Shown here in pieces: positions 47,707-56,802 of a DNA stretch of 64,000 nucleotides. The position numbers were made by a program, and so were the translations under genes. The stretch is from a virus. Position 1 is the stretch's first letter. Every line of letters begins with the position of its first letter. The stretch covers positions 31,314 to 95,313 of IMG/VR virus record IMGVR_UViG_3300037575_000021; one strand, written 5' to 3'. The notes under the pieces are model-generated. The model worked only from the letters and a program-made list of their open reading frames with translations, was not told where the DNA came from and did no database searches.

Positions 47707-47976
47707 ATGTTTTTAATTGGTGATGAGCTGAGTGTAAAGCTGAAGCTTGTTGAGATAGAGACAGAAGAGGATGAAGTACGTGGCGATCTATACAGATTTA
47801 TTGTTGTAGGTTCAGACGGTGAAGATTCCATCTATATGTACAAGGATGAGATAGAGAAGGCTAACCCAGAAGCAGAGATGTTAATCCTCTTAGAGCGCCA
47901 AGAGGAAATTGCTAAAAGGTTGAAGACTCTGGAGGATAGATTGGCGGGGGAAGATGTTCAAGAAGATAATAATTGA
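47707..47976 (+). CDS. Small acidic protein
   Basis: ATG 47707 behind GAGGAGG gives 89 acidic residues with a coiled-coil end (LLERQEEIAKRLKTLEDRL). It overlaps the exonuclease gene by 23 bp. Function unknown. Confidence 0.7.
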   Translation: MFLIGDELSVKLKLVEIETEEDEVRGDLYRFIVVGSDGEDSIYMYKDEIEKANPEAEMLILLERQEEIAKRLKTLEDRLAGEDVQEDNN

Positions 47977-48994
47977 TGGTGATACTCCGGTTCTACGTGC
48001 AGCCATAGACGTTCAAGAGACTTACGTCCTTGTGACAAACAAGGAAAGTGGTAAGACTCAGAGGTATAAATCCCGCATGGAATTCTATGGACACTGGAAG
48101 AAGAAGAATGGGGGAGCATTAGCAGCCATTAACGAGAAGTATGGTAAGACCTACACCTCTGAAGACTTTGATTATGAGGATGTTGTTAAGGTACGTGACG
48201 GGATAGATCCAATTGAAGAGGGTGTTAAACACTTTGATTTCTTTATCGGTAAGATCAAACGTGCTGACTTAGCAGTTGATTATGAGATTGTCCTAGGCGG
48301 TGGTGAGTGTTACCGTCATGAATATGCTAAGATCCTTGAGTACAAGGGAACCCGTGTAGATAAGCCGTTAATGTTTGCTGAAGTTAAAGAGGCAATCATT
48401 AAGAAGTATGGCAAACGGGTGACAATAGTTTCTGGTATGGAAGCTGATGATTATCTTGGCATCAAGGGCTACGAGAACTTCAAGGAGTACAAGAAGTCAG
48501 GATCATGGGACTACCTATTAGCCTACATCGATAAAGATATTGATATGGTTATTAGTCCAAGTATTGACCCTTATGATTTGAAGGGTGGAATTCACTACAC
48601 AACACCAAGTGAAGGTGCATTATGTTTTGCATCCCAGCTATTGAGTGGTGATACGGTGGATAACATTCAGGGACTTCCTAAGTTCACGGATGACATAACA
48701 ACCAAGTATGGTCTTCGTAGGGGTAGAGGGATAGGGAAAGCAACAGCCTTGACCTACCTTAAAGATCAAACAACACAAGAAGTTTTCCGTAGAGTTTGTG
48801 AGGCATATCACTCATACTACGGCTCAGAGAAATTACCAATGGTGTCTTGGCCAGGAGATATCCTCAAGTACAATTGGTTAGATTATCTGAAAGAGAATGC
48901 AATCCTGTTGTGGATGCAACGTGAAGAGAATGAACGATTCGATATGGAAGAGTTCTTAACAAAAATAGGTATCGATCTCGATGAGTTCAAGTAA
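47954..48994 (+). CDS. 5'-3' exonuclease (T7 gp6 type)
   Basis: The 346-residue protein is a FEN-type nuclease: IIIDGDTP at the start, GMEADDYLG (about residue 160), IDKDIDM (about 190) and GDTVDNIQGLP followed by GRGIGKATAL, the helix-hairpin-helix. It degrades DNA from 5' ends, for primer removal and host DNA breakdown. Confidence 0.92.
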   Translation: MFKKIIIDGDTPVLRAAIDVQETYVLVTNKESGKTQRYKSRMEFYGHWKKKNGGALAAINEKYGKTYTSEDFDYEDVVKVRDGIDPIEEGVKHFDFFIGKIKRADLAVDYEIVLGGGECYRHEYAKILEYKGTRVDKPLMFAEVKEAIIKKYGKRVTIVSGMEADDYLGIKGYENFKEYKKSGSWDYLLAYIDKDIDMVISPSIDPYDLKGGIHYTTPSEGALCFASQLLSGDTVDNIQGLPKFTDDITTKYGLRRGRGIGKATALTYLKDQTTQEVFRRVCEAYHSYYGSEKLPMVSWPGDILKYNWLDYLKENAILLWMQREENERFDMEEFLTKIGIDLDEFK

Positions 48995-49379
48995 TACACA
49001 GCAAAGACGCACCGAAACATTTATATCTTTTCTTTGTGCAACCCTACTGACGTGGGCTATAATTAGTGGCCCAGTCTGGTTGTCAGGGACAAGTCAGTTT
49101 ATATCTTTTGTCTTCCTTTGTCTTGGTGTGGTAGGGGCTGTAATAGCTCTAATAGGTGCCGATAAATTTATCCAAGGGATTAAGACTGGAAGGGAGCCTA
49201 AGAAGGTTAGTATTTTTATGGTAACCCTGAGAATAGTTGTTCAAGCGGTTTGTATAACGATGTTAATCCTTAATGGGCACCTTGTAATAGGTTACCTCTG
49301 GTTAGCTCTGGCGATAACAGGTAGCATAGTGGGCCTTTGGGTTCTACTATTATCTGGTAACTGGAGACTAACACTTTGA
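48981..49379 (+). CDS. Membrane protein with four helices
   Basis: The 132-residue protein starts inside the exonuclease gene's last codons. Four hydrophobic segments are seen (about residues 13-32, 38-60, 80-100 and 105-125) with a short polar N terminus. Size and topology would allow a holin, but there is no supporting lysis context. Confidence 0.75.
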   Translation: MSSSNTQQRRTETFISFLCATLLTWAIISGPVWLSGTSQFISFVFLCLGVVGAVIALIGADKFIQGIKTGREPKKVSIFMVTLRIVVQAVCITMLILNGHLVIGYLWLALAITGSIVGLWVLLLSGNWRLTL

Positions 49380-49987
49380 GCTACCTATTATCAATAGACC
49401 AAAGCTTAGCCAAGTGTGCTTATGTCTTTTGGAAAGACGGTAAAGTAGTACTGAAGGGGGTGATCCGTACAGGGTCATCCTCAGCTAAGACCAAATCAAA
49501 AGGTGTTGAATATTTCGATACCGTGGATGAGCAAATAGATCGTATCTGTAGAGATATTGAGAAAGAGTTAATCAAATACGAGAAAGACTATGTAGGTCAA
49601 CAAATGACTGAAGTGCCTATCGTATTTGAAGGATTATCTTTCGGATCTGTTGGGGATGCTACTAGGAACCTTGCTGGACTCTACTTTGTTATGAGGAACC
49701 ATTTCTTTTATAGTGGTCTTTCAACCTTTGAAGATATGTACACTATTGCGCCAACATCTCTTAAAGCGTTTGCAAGGGATTACTTACCTGAAGAAGACCG
49801 CTTGACAGATGGTGGGAAAAAGGTTAAGATGGATAAGAAGTTAATGGTAAAAGCCTGTCTAAACTCAGCTGGTGACGATTTCCTAAACGGATATAATATG
49901 AGCACTGGTAAAGATGACTTGGCTGATGCCTACTTCTTAGGTTTGAAATGGTTGGAGGAAAATAGTGAGTCTTTGGTCGAAGATTAA
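49376..49987 (+). CDS. RuvC-like Holliday junction resolvase
   Basis: The 203-residue protein starts at TTG behind GGAG, overlapping the membrane gene stop. Catalytic acids are visible in LLSIDQSLAKCAY (residue 7), IVFEGLSFG (about 83) and GKDDLADAYFLGL (about 181-193), as in the RuvC fold. It would resolve branched DNA before packaging, the job gp3 does in T7. Confidence 0.85.
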   Translation: MSYLLSIDQSLAKCAYVFWKDGKVVLKGVIRTGSSSAKTKSKGVEYFDTVDEQIDRICRDIEKELIKYEKDYVGQQMTEVPIVFEGLSFGSVGDATRNLAGLYFVMRNHFFYSGLSTFEDMYTIAPTSLKAFARDYLPEEDRLTDGGKKVKMDKKLMVKACLNSAGDDFLNGYNMSTGKDDLADAYFLGLKWLEENSESLVED

Positions 49988-50453
49988 AAATAAGTTAAAC
50001 GTAAATCGTAAGTACCTTTCAGGTCAAGAGGACTTCTGGGTTAACGGTGAGAAGAAGGATCTTAAATGGTTTACCATGGAGGAGAACAAACACTTTGTTT
50101 TCCACAAACACATTGGTAAGTTCCAAACAACAGCTGACTTCAAGTTAACCTACTACTGGAAGAAGAATGGCTCTAAGCGAGCAACTACTATCTACATCCC
50201 TCTAGGTTTCCTATGGGATGGGGCAAGCATCCCTGAGATGTTCCAAGGCCTGATCGGTGGTAAGTTCGATCCTGAGTTTGTATTCGCCAGTATGATTCAT
50301 GACAAAGCAGTTAAGATGAATCTAGATCACTACCCTGAAAGTCGAATCTTCTATGAGATTCTTAAAACCCGTCGAGGGCATCTAAGCATCCCTTGGTGGA
50401 AAGAGAAGGCTATGTACCTCGCGGTTTATAGCTGGAGTATTTATACAGGATGA
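49965..50453 (+). CDS. DUF1353 protein
   Basis: The 162-residue protein starts at GTG inside the resolvase gene. It contains the DUF1353 pattern: IPLGFLWDGASIP, followed by FASMIHDKAV and the basic C-terminal part. The family is common in phages; biochemical role unknown. Confidence 0.8.
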   Translation: MSLWSKIKNKLNVNRKYLSGQEDFWVNGEKKDLKWFTMEENKHFVFHKHIGKFQTTADFKLTYYWKKNGSKRATTIYIPLGFLWDGASIPEMFQGLIGGKFDPEFVFASMIHDKAVKMNLDHYPESRIFYEILKTRRGHLSIPWWKEKAMYLAVYSWSIYTG

Positions 50454-50457
50454 AGTA

Positions 50458-50709
50458 ATGACTCAACAAGTTAATGAAATCCTTCAGGGTTTCACACAGG
50501 ATCAGATCGACACATTGTTTATAGCTATCTCTCATTGTGTTGGTAAAGATGTCTACGCACTATCTGAGATGCTGAAGCCACACATCAGCGCTCCTGAGGA
50601 GGAATTGTGGGATGAGTGTACCTACAAGGCTTGCGACAAGTCTGCATTCAATGATAGGGATGTACTGGTTGTAGATATCCATTTAGGTGGGCACCTAGCA
50701 GCACTATAG
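50458..50709 (+). CDS. Small protein of unknown function
   Basis: The 83-residue protein is acidic and helical in its first part. ATG lies 5 bp after the DUF1353 gene. No family recognised. Confidence 0.68.
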   Translation: MTQQVNEILQGFTQDQIDTLFIAISHCVGKDVYALSEMLKPHISAPEEELWDECTYKACDKSAFNDRDVLVVDIHLGGHLAAL

Positions 50710-50726
50710 CAAATAGGAGGAAAGAT

Positions 50727-51014
50727 ATGGCTAACTATGGAGGATGGGCATTTGCTCAACCAAAAATATGGACTCGTGAGAAGATACAAGAAAGGTATGG
50801 AGAGATTGCTCACTTCTTAAAGGGTGGCCATATCGAGTACTCTAAGACGCAGGGATATGTCCACGGGGCTTTCCAAGGGAAACTCGTCTCGGAAGATGCT
50901 AAGCAACTTACCGATATGGATGTATTGATCCTGATGGATCGTGGGAACCTCTGCTTTGGTGGTTATTGCTACCTTAAAGATGGTTCATTCAGCGGTAAGT
51001 ATTACACAGATTAA
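50727..51014 (+). CDS. Small protein of unknown function
   Basis: The 95-residue protein begins MANYGGWAFAQPKIW and has a glycine/aromatic-rich end. ATG behind AGGAGG. No family recognised. Confidence 0.7.
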   Translation: MANYGGWAFAQPKIWTREKIQERYGEIAHFLKGGHIEYSKTQGYVHGAFQGKLVSEDAKQLTDMDVLILMDRGNLCFGGYCYLKDGSFSGKYYTD

Positions 51015-51022
51015 GGAGTAGT

Positions 51023-51436
51023 ATGAAAGTAGAATTCAAAGGGGTTCCCCCTCAATACATGACAAATGGTGCAGCTGGGGCCGATCTAGCTTGCTTCGTG
51101 GATACAGTTATAGAACCCGGGCAAGAGGTCTTAGTCCCCACAGGGACCAAAGTAGCTATCCCAGAGGGTCACTTCGGGATGCTGGTCCCCCGCAGCTCTA
51201 CATGTCGAAAGAAACTATTAGAACTAACTAACAGTGTTGGTATTATAGATTCTGACTATAGAGGTGAGCTTATGTTCTCCTACCGGAATATAGGCCGTCA
51301 GGATGTCCATATCGGTGCAGGAGAGCGAATTGGGCAGTTAGTTATCCTACCCTACGTGAAGGCTGATCTGGTGCTCGTAGAGGAGCTTACAGACACCGAG
51401 AGAGGGGAAGGCGGATTCGGATCCACTGGACAATAA
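51023..51436 (+). CDS. dut: dUTPase
   Basis: The 137-residue trimeric-type dUTP pyrophosphatase has all five motifs: AGADLAC, PRSSTC, VGIIDSDYRGE (catalytic Asp), GERIGQLV and RGEGGFGSTG. It removes dUTP and supplies dUMP. Start: ATG behind AAGGAG. Confidence 0.96.
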   Translation: MKVEFKGVPPQYMTNGAAGADLACFVDTVIEPGQEVLVPTGTKVAIPEGHFGMLVPRSSTCRKKLLELTNSVGIIDSDYRGELMFSYRNIGRQDVHIGAGERIGQLVILPYVKADLVLVEELTDTERGEGGFGSTGQ

Positions 51437-51446
51437 GGAAGATAAT

Positions 51447-52691
51447 GTGGTTTTATCAGATGATATTAAGTTAGAAATCATCCAAATGGATAGCGAGGGG
51501 CTCGGATCCCGAAAGATCGCTAAGGAATTAAACATCGGGAAGTCTACTGTTGGTGACTTCCTACGTAAAAAGACCTATCAGAAATGGTGGGCAGAATATG
51601 AAGCAGGTGCTCAGGAGCCTCAGGAGACCTCTGAGGAGGAGATCATCGACGAGCTATGTGATAGCCCTGATGAGCATGTAGCTAACTTAGCTAAGCGTCT
51701 ACGCACAGCTCAGCGGTCTAATACACAACTCCGTAGAGTGATTAATGGATCTGTTGACCAGACTGATCACTTCGAGGATATGATTAAGGCAGTTGAAGCA
51801 GCTACACGCAACCTTGGTGGTGGTATAGTTGTCAAGAATGACTATAAGAAAGCTAAAGGTTCTACCCTAGCAACTGCTGAGATCCTATTCAGTGACTACC
51901 AGATCGGTAAGATTGGTCAGTATTACAACAGTGAGTTGGCCCACAAGGCTATGGCCAAGTACTCTAAGTCAATCCTTGAGGAATTAGCTAATGAAGAGTA
52001 CACCTTCGAGCGTATCATCTTAGCAAGCCTTGGTGATACAGTTGAGGATCACTTGAAGCATGGAGTCCAATCAGCTACATCAACCGATAGTGGGTTGGCA
52101 GAACAGATGGCTAACGCTATTGAGTACATGTGGACTTACCTGATCCAACCTCTAGGTGTGTTAGAGATCCCAATGGAAGTGTACTGCATTGCAGGTAACC
52201 ACGGATCATCTCAGCACAAAGGGATGGATATGTTCAAGGCTGGACTATACAGCTACGACTATGTGATCTACAAAGCTCTTGAGGGCTACTGTAAGGTTCG
52301 TGGTTGGGATCATATCACCTTCGTTATTCCTGAGGGTGTGTTTGGCTACACAGAGATTTATGGTCGTGGTGTAGTTTATGAACATGGCTACTTCAACAGT
52401 TGTACTGAGAAGTCCCTACAGGATCAGAAAGCCAAGCGAAGCCAACAACTAAAACGACACATTGAGTATTTCCGTTGTGGAGATATGCATCACGTATGTG
52501 ATTACAATTGTGGTCAAGAGGTTGTTAACGGGGCTTTCTTCGGTGTTGACAATGGTGGTGAGGAGTACAGTGGTATCTTAGGGTTTAACTCTATCCCAGC
52601 ACAGAAGATGATGGTGCACACAAGAGAGGCCTCTATTGGTCGTAACACCATTAAAAGGAATATCAACATTCAAGTAGCGGATGGTTATTAA
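51447..52691 (+). CDS. Helix-turn-helix plus metallophosphoesterase protein
   Basis: The 414-residue protein starts at GTG behind AAGGAAG. Residues 20-42 form a helix-turn-helix (GLGSRKIAKELNIGKSTVG). The rest is a calcineurin-type phosphoesterase with degenerate motifs: EILFSDYQIG, SLGDTVED, CIAGNHGSSQH, YEHGYF and GDMHH. It could be a DNA-directed nuclease related to SbcD/Mre11-type phage proteins. Confidence 0.8.
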   Translation: MVLSDDIKLEIIQMDSEGLGSRKIAKELNIGKSTVGDFLRKKTYQKWWAEYEAGAQEPQETSEEEIIDELCDSPDEHVANLAKRLRTAQRSNTQLRRVINGSVDQTDHFEDMIKAVEAATRNLGGGIVVKNDYKKAKGSTLATAEILFSDYQIGKIGQYYNSELAHKAMAKYSKSILEELANEEYTFERIILASLGDTVEDHLKHGVQSATSTDSGLAEQMANAIEYMWTYLIQPLGVLEIPMEVYCIAGNHGSSQHKGMDMFKAGLYSYDYVIYKALEGYCKVRGWDHITFVIPEGVFGYTEIYGRGVVYEHGYFNSCTEKSLQDQKAKRSQQLKRHIEYFRCGDMHHVCDYNCGQEVVNGAFFGVDNGGEEYSGILGFNSIPAQKMMVHTREASIGRNTIKRNINIQVADGY

Positions 52692-53146
52692 TGTGTTATA
52701 TTGATGGCGGTGAGGTAGGAGGTAATGAGTTCCTATCTCCTTGGGATAAGCGCAGGCAGTTAGATCTGTTTGGGCCTGACCCATCCCTGATTGATCCCAA
52801 AGTGATAGAGGATTTTGAGAAGTACCTTAAGGACACTCTGGATAATCATACCAATGCGACAGGTGTAGGGCCATTGGAAACCCCAAGACCTGTTGAGATT
52901 GATGCTCATTATTCTCTTGAGTACTTCCTTCAGGATGATGAAGTAGAGAAAAGGTACATCCGTATGGATCCTTACCGAGTTGCTAAGACTTGGAGATTAT
53001 CTCAAAGGGATTCCACAGGGGGATTGTTCCACATCCTTAAGACTCTGGCGAGGAATAAGGTAGGGAACACAATGGAACGTGAGATTAAAGCTATCTACAA
53101 AACGATTAAGCGGGTAGCTGAGATTGAAGGAGTTGACTTAGAATGA
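52691..53146 (+). CDS. DUF3310-like protein (T7 gp1.7-like, tentative)
   Basis: The 151-residue protein's C-terminal half (MDPYRVAKTWRL, then GLFHILKTLARNKVGNTMEREIKAIYKTIKR) loosely follows the DUF3310 pattern found with T7 gp1.7 nucleotide kinase. The match is weak by eye. Start at ATG overlaps the previous stop. Confidence 0.55.
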   Translation: MCYIDGGEVGGNEFLSPWDKRRQLDLFGPDPSLIDPKVIEDFEKYLKDTLDNHTNATGVGPLETPRPVEIDAHYSLEYFLQDDEVEKRYIRMDPYRVAKTWRLSQRDSTGGLFHILKTLARNKVGNTMEREIKAIYKTIKRVAEIEGVDLE

Positions 53147-53313
53147 GTCACGTTGAAACAATAAAACAGAAAGCACTTGATATCATCAATGACTGGATCT
53201 ATGACTACGATTCTTGGGATGGTGATGATCTTAGTGAGGAAGAGATGGATGAGATCTGGGAAACCCTAGATAACGTTACCATCAAAGTAGATGTGGAGGT
53301 ACATGATGAGTGA
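53143..53313 (+). CDS. Small acidic protein (56 residues)
   Basis: A 56-residue frame links its neighbours by ATGA overlap upstream and overlap with the next gene downstream. It is rich in Asp, Glu and Trp. The tight overlaps support it being translated; function unknown. Confidence 0.68.
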   Translation: MSHVETIKQKALDIINDWIYDYDSWDGDDLSEEEMDEIWETLDNVTIKVDVEVHDE

Positions 53314-53740
53314 ACCAAGAGCTGTAGTATCAGCAATCTTTGAAATCCAAGCGCCAATGGTTAGCTTTGAAGAGTTTATGGATCAGGTAGCTGAGGTGGT
53401 TAACCCTGATGCTGTGAATATAACCTACGTAAGGGTTCCAGATCTTAATGGCGATGAGGTAGATGAGATCGAATACATCGAGTTTAAAGATGATCGGTTC
53501 CGTCTAGATAAAGCTGTTGATCGAGCAAGTGGAGAGGTTGTTTACCTTCTAGGGTTTGACCTAGCAGATAACCCTGACTATGATCATTGTTACTCTATCA
53601 GTGAAACAACATCGGTTGAGATAGAGAAAGAGGTTACTAATATTCTTGGGGAAGAGATTACAGCTCTTTTCGCAGATGTTCAGATTGCTTCATTCATCTA
53701 CTCGAATGGGACTGATAAACCAACACCTTGGAAGTTTTAA
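53306..53740 (+). CDS. Acidic protein of unknown function
   Basis: ATG 53306 has GGAGGT at best spacing among three in-frame ATGs. The 144-residue acidic protein is alpha/beta with no recognised motif. Confidence 0.68.
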   Translation: MSEPRAVVSAIFEIQAPMVSFEEFMDQVAEVVNPDAVNITYVRVPDLNGDEVDEIEYIEFKDDRFRLDKAVDRASGEVVYLLGFDLADNPDYDHCYSISETTSVEIEKEVTNILGEEITALFADVQIASFIYSNGTDKPTPWKF

Positions 53741-53741
53741 T

Positions 53742-54062
53742 ATGGATGTATTGATCCGGTTATATAAAGATCCAAGTCTACTGTCAACCATGATGAAGAA
53801 GATCATCGCCTCAAGGGATCAGTACTGTATTGATCCCCAAGGGGTTGTTCGAATCAAAAGTAATGGTCAATGGGTTCCTTATTTTGAACTGATTGATCGT
53901 GAAGAGTTGTATGATTTCGATCTATACCATAGGGCTGCAAACATCCTATTCATCTATAACCATCAGTGGGATGAGAACCTATCTCTTCCAGAGTGTCCAA
54001 GATACTTAGTGGAGATGAAGGCCCACTCAATCCATTCAGCACTAGCTGAGGATTTTGAATGA
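53742..54062 (+). CDS. Protein of unknown function
   Basis: ATG 53742 immediately follows the previous stop (TAATATG); earlier in-frame codons lie inside that gene. The 106-residue product is mixed alpha/beta. It overlaps RNase H by ATGA. Confidence 0.68.
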   Translation: MDVLIRLYKDPSLLSTMMKKIIASRDQYCIDPQGVVRIKSNGQWVPYFELIDREELYDFDLYHRAANILFIYNHQWDENLSLPECPRYLVEMKAHSIHSALAEDFE

Positions 54063-54502
54063 GCACTGTAACCATCTACACAGATGGTGCTTGCAAAGGT
54101 AAGACAAAGATTGGTGGGTGGGGAGCCCACCTAGAATTCAACGGTAAGACCAAAGAGATCTTCGGTGGTGAAAGAGATACCACAAACAATAAGATGGAAC
54201 TTACCGCTGTTATAGAGGCTCTCCGTTGCCTTAAAAGGGCTTGCAAGATCGATCTATGGACAGACTCAGAGTATGTCAAGAGTGGCATTACAGAGTGGGT
54301 ACATAACTGGAAGAAGAGAGGATGGAAAACAGCCTCCGGTAGTCCGGTTAAAAACAAAGAACTCTGGGTTGCTTTAGAGAGCGAGTGTAGTAAGCACAAT
54401 ATTAGTTGGCACTGGGTTAAAGGTCACAGTGGTGACGTTGGGAATGAGAAGGCTGATGATTTAGCCAACAAAGGAGTGGAACAGATTTTAAATGCAACAT
54501 GA
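54059..54502 (+). CDS. rnhA: Ribonuclease HI
   Basis: The 147-residue protein has the RNase HI catalytic set: TIYTDGACKG (D), NKMELTAVIEAL (E), WTDSEYV (D) and VKGHSGDVGNEKADDLA (His loop and D). It removes RNA primers. It ends inside the next gene's start. Confidence 0.95.
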   Translation: MSTVTIYTDGACKGKTKIGGWGAHLEFNGKTKEIFGGERDTTNNKMELTAVIEALRCLKRACKIDLWTDSEYVKSGITEWVHNWKKRGWKTASGSPVKNKELWVALESECSKHNISWHWVKGHSGDVGNEKADDLANKGVEQILNAT

Positions 54503-55091
54503 TTACAAACGAGTAAAGCAAACCCTTGAACGACTTAAGATATGGGGTTATCAGGGATGTCTAGCAGGTGGTTACCTGAGAGATGTGGATGCAGGTAAGG
54601 ATCCAAAAGATATGGATTTCTTCTTGATCAATGAAACGCTTATAAATATCCAAGGGTATAAGTTAGACAGGGTTGTCGGAGATGAAGATACATCCTCGTT
54701 CCTTCCTGTTGCCAGAGGTAAGCGCCTTGATCGTTATGACGGCATGGAGATGAGGGAAGATGTAGTTGTTCTCTATCAACGTCCTGATAAAGAAACAGAT
54801 TTCATAGCCACACGTAACACTTGCTTCGGAGATCTAGTAGGTAATTTTGATATTAGCGCCTGTCAAATTATTGCTAAACTAGAAGATAATAAGGTTAATG
54901 TGTATGCAACTGAATCATATAAACGATTTGTAGAGACAGGTGTACCTGAACTATTCAGTCCTATCAAAACAAGTCAAGGACATATTGATCGTGTAGCGGA
55001 GAAGTATGGGTCAGTAGAAAGTATTGACAAGACTGATGAAGTTCTGGTACTATATGGCGAACTAACTGAAGGAGGTATTAAGAAATTATGA
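54492..55091 (+). CDS. Pol-beta-type nucleotidyltransferase (CCA enzyme / poly(A) polymerase head-like)
   Basis: The 199-residue protein has CLAGGYLRDVDAGKDPKDMDFFL (residues 23-45): the glycine-rich loop, RD pair and DxD catalytic acids of the class II tRNA nucleotidyltransferase and poly(A) polymerase head. The usual neck and tail domains are missing or reduced. CCA repair of phage tRNAs is one possibility; nucleotide addition in defence or counter-defence is another. Confidence 0.75.
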   Translation: MQHDYKRVKQTLERLKIWGYQGCLAGGYLRDVDAGKDPKDMDFFLINETLINIQGYKLDRVVGDEDTSSFLPVARGKRLDRYDGMEMREDVVVLYQRPDKETDFIATRNTCFGDLVGNFDISACQIIAKLEDNKVNVYATESYKRFVETGVPELFSPIKTSQGHIDRVAEKYGSVESIDKTDEVLVLYGELTEGGIKKL

Positions 55092-55315
55092 GTATTATTC
55101 TAGCAAGCGCACCTTGGTGTGGAAACTGTGGCCCAGCCAAGCTCCTGCTTACACAAGCTGGTATTGAATTTGAAGAGTTCGATATCTCAAGTGATGATGA
55201 TGAAGCACAGATCATGGGTCAGGTTAAGAATCTTCCAACCTTGCTGGTTAACGGTGAAATAGTAGCTGTAGGTGGGCAAGAGATCAAAGAATGGATAGCG
55301 GAGCAGAAGTCGTGA
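55088..55315 (+). CDS. Glutaredoxin/thioredoxin-like redoxin
   Basis: The 75-residue protein is a minimal thioredoxin fold: active site APWCGNCGPAK (residues 8-18), cis-proline NLPTLLV and GGQEIKEW. It is the likely reductant for the phage ribonucleotide reductase. ATGA overlap with the nucleotidyltransferase gene. Confidence 0.9.
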   Translation: MSIILASAPWCGNCGPAKLLLTQAGIEFEEFDISSDDDEAQIMGQVKNLPTLLVNGEIVAVGGQEIKEWIAEQKS

Positions 55316-55491
55316 GTCTACCTGATGAAAGAAAACTAGAGCTTCAGCAATACCTCATAGATGTTTGTGAGGAGAAGTTGGAGGACGTTATGCCAGAAGT
55401 TATGGCAGCCTTAGAAAACGGTGAGTTATCTAAAGAAGAGGGTGAATATCTTTCCGGTCTCTCATACTACGCAAAGGTTAAGGAACAATAA
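55312..55491 (+). CDS. Small acidic protein
   Basis: GTG 55312, overlapping the redoxin stop with GGAG upstream, gives 59 acidic helical residues. Overlaps the next ATG. Function unknown. Confidence 0.62.
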   Translation: MSLPDERKLELQQYLIDVCEEKLEDVMPEVMAALENGELSKEEGEYLSGLSYYAKVKEQ

Positions 55492-55691
55492 TGGCGATAA
55501 TCGCAGTAAGTTTTATAAGTGAAAGTTCTGATCATTATCTGGTAGTAGCTACTGGTGGCCTTCCTGAGGTTAAGGAAGAAATTGAGAAGCTACCTGAAGA
55601 GTTAGATTACCTATACGTTCAGAACGTTGTGATCAAGGATTCAGATATGGATCCTAGAGAAGTAGAAGATTTTATCAATGGAGGTTGTTAA
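55491..55691 (+). CDS. Small acidic protein
   Basis: The 66-residue protein begins with strand MAIIAVSFISES and is acidic after that. Overlaps the previous stop (TAATG). Function unknown. Confidence 0.65.
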   Translation: MAIIAVSFISESSDHYLVVATGGLPEVKEEIEKLPEELDYLYVQNVVIKDSDMDPREVEDFINGGC

Positions 55692-55693
55692 CT

Positions 55694-55843
55694 ATGAGTG
55701 TTAAATTACGTGGTACAGGTCGTTCAGGTGGGAACCAACCTATCAGTCAGATCAGCAACAAAGAATTAAATAAGCGTTTAGAATCTGCCACTGGTGCAGC
55801 CAAAGTTAAGATCTTAAATGAGTTAACTAAGCGAGGTGCTTAA
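55694..55843 (+). CDS. Small basic protein (49 residues)
   Basis: ATG 2 bp after the previous gene, with GAGG-like sequence upstream, encodes a basic protein (MSVKLRGTGRSGGNQ...) ending in a helix. Its stop overlaps the next ATG. Confidence 0.62.
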   Translation: MSVKLRGTGRSGGNQPISQISNKELNKRLESATGAAKVKILNELTKRGA

Positions 55844-56016
55844 TGGCCCTTACTGAAGAAAGAAAGCAAGAGCTGAGAGAGATAATAGAAGGATGCGCCT
55901 TAGATCATATCCATGTAACCATGGCACACCATGATTATTGGGATGATGATATAACAGATGAGGCGGAACTTGACTTCATCTTCGATGAGCTACCGGCAGT
56001 GGAGGTTATAGTATGA
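55843..56016 (+). CDS. Small acidic protein (57 residues)
   Basis: The frame starts as TAATGG over the previous stop and ends as ATGA over the next start, so three genes are coupled. Acidic with an HHDYWDDD cluster. Function unknown. Confidence 0.62.
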   Translation: MALTEERKQELREIIEGCALDHIHVTMAHHDYWDDDITDEAELDFIFDELPAVEVIV

Positions 56017-56477
56017 CTGATGATTTAGAACAAGAATTAGAGAACCAGTTTGGGCAAACAATCGATGTAGAGTTTGACCCCGAGACAGAAGTAAATGATC
56101 TCGAAGACAAGATGCGCGCCTTGAACTATACGGTTACTAAATACATATCGATGTATGATGTTAAACGAACAGGACTTGTTTGGAATAAACTCACAGATAA
56201 GCAGAAGAAAGATCTGTTGTGGGAAGCAGGCCTAGACGTTAGGCACTACAGATACATCACTCACAAGGATGCACACATAACACTTGAAGGTTTGAGAAAG
56301 GAGTGTGTACGGTTTATTTGTGAGGAACGAAGTGATAAGAAATGGATCGATACAGGGTTGGCATCTGATGATGCTTACTTAAAATACAAGAACGACCCAT
56401 CCTTCACTCGAAATATTAAGCAAATGGAAAATTGCTACCTTAATTGGGATCACCAAGTGAGCGCGCTTAAGGAATAG
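56013..56477 (+). CDS. Acidic protein of unknown function
   Basis: The 154-residue protein is acidic at the start and charged-helical after; last gene of the rightward block. No family recognised. Confidence 0.7.
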   Translation: MTDDLEQELENQFGQTIDVEFDPETEVNDLEDKMRALNYTVTKYISMYDVKRTGLVWNKLTDKQKKDLLWEAGLDVRHYRYITHKDAHITLEGLRKECVRFICEERSDKKWIDTGLASDDAYLKYKNDPSFTRNIKQMENCYLNWDHQVSALKE

Positions 56478-56480
56478 GAG

Positions 56481-56496
56481 AGCCCCATAAGGGGCT
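56481..56496. terminator. Bidirectional hairpin terminator
   Basis: AGCCCC/GGGGCT stem with ATAA loop sits between converging genes ending at 56477 and 56514; U tracts are weak on both sides. Confidence 0.6.
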
Positions 56497-56513
56497 TGTA
56501 CCCTCCAGAGTTC

Positions 56514-56792
56514 TTAGCTAAGGAAGTTAAGAACTTTTGCAACAATATTCTTGGGCTTGCTTTCGGCGATCTTAGCAACAAGAGCCTGATCAAGCTCAGG
56601 AGATCCTGTCAACTTAGCCTTCTTATTACTTGAGGCTAGCCAATCAACTACCTTCCCTACTTTACCCCACTTCTGAGTGTCCAAGTTGTTAACAGCAACA
56701 GCGGCAACACCCTTCAGCATAATGAAAGCAGTCAAAGCAGTAGCTCCAGCGTACTCGCTAAGAGCAAATTCAATAATAGTATTTAGATCCAT
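56514..56792 (-). CDS. Small protein with hydrophobic N terminus
   Basis: The 92-residue protein has a hydrophobic helix around residues 14-35 and a basic amphipathic remainder. It directly follows an M15 peptidase gene, so a lysis role such as holin or antiholin is conceivable but unproven. Confidence 0.65.
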   Translation of the reverse strand: MDLNTIIEFALSEYAGATALTAFIMLKGVAAVAVNNLDTQKWGKVGKVVDWLASSNKKAKLTGSPELDQALVAKIAESKPKNIVAKVLNFLS

Positions 56793-56802
56793 GGTTTAAC
56801 TC

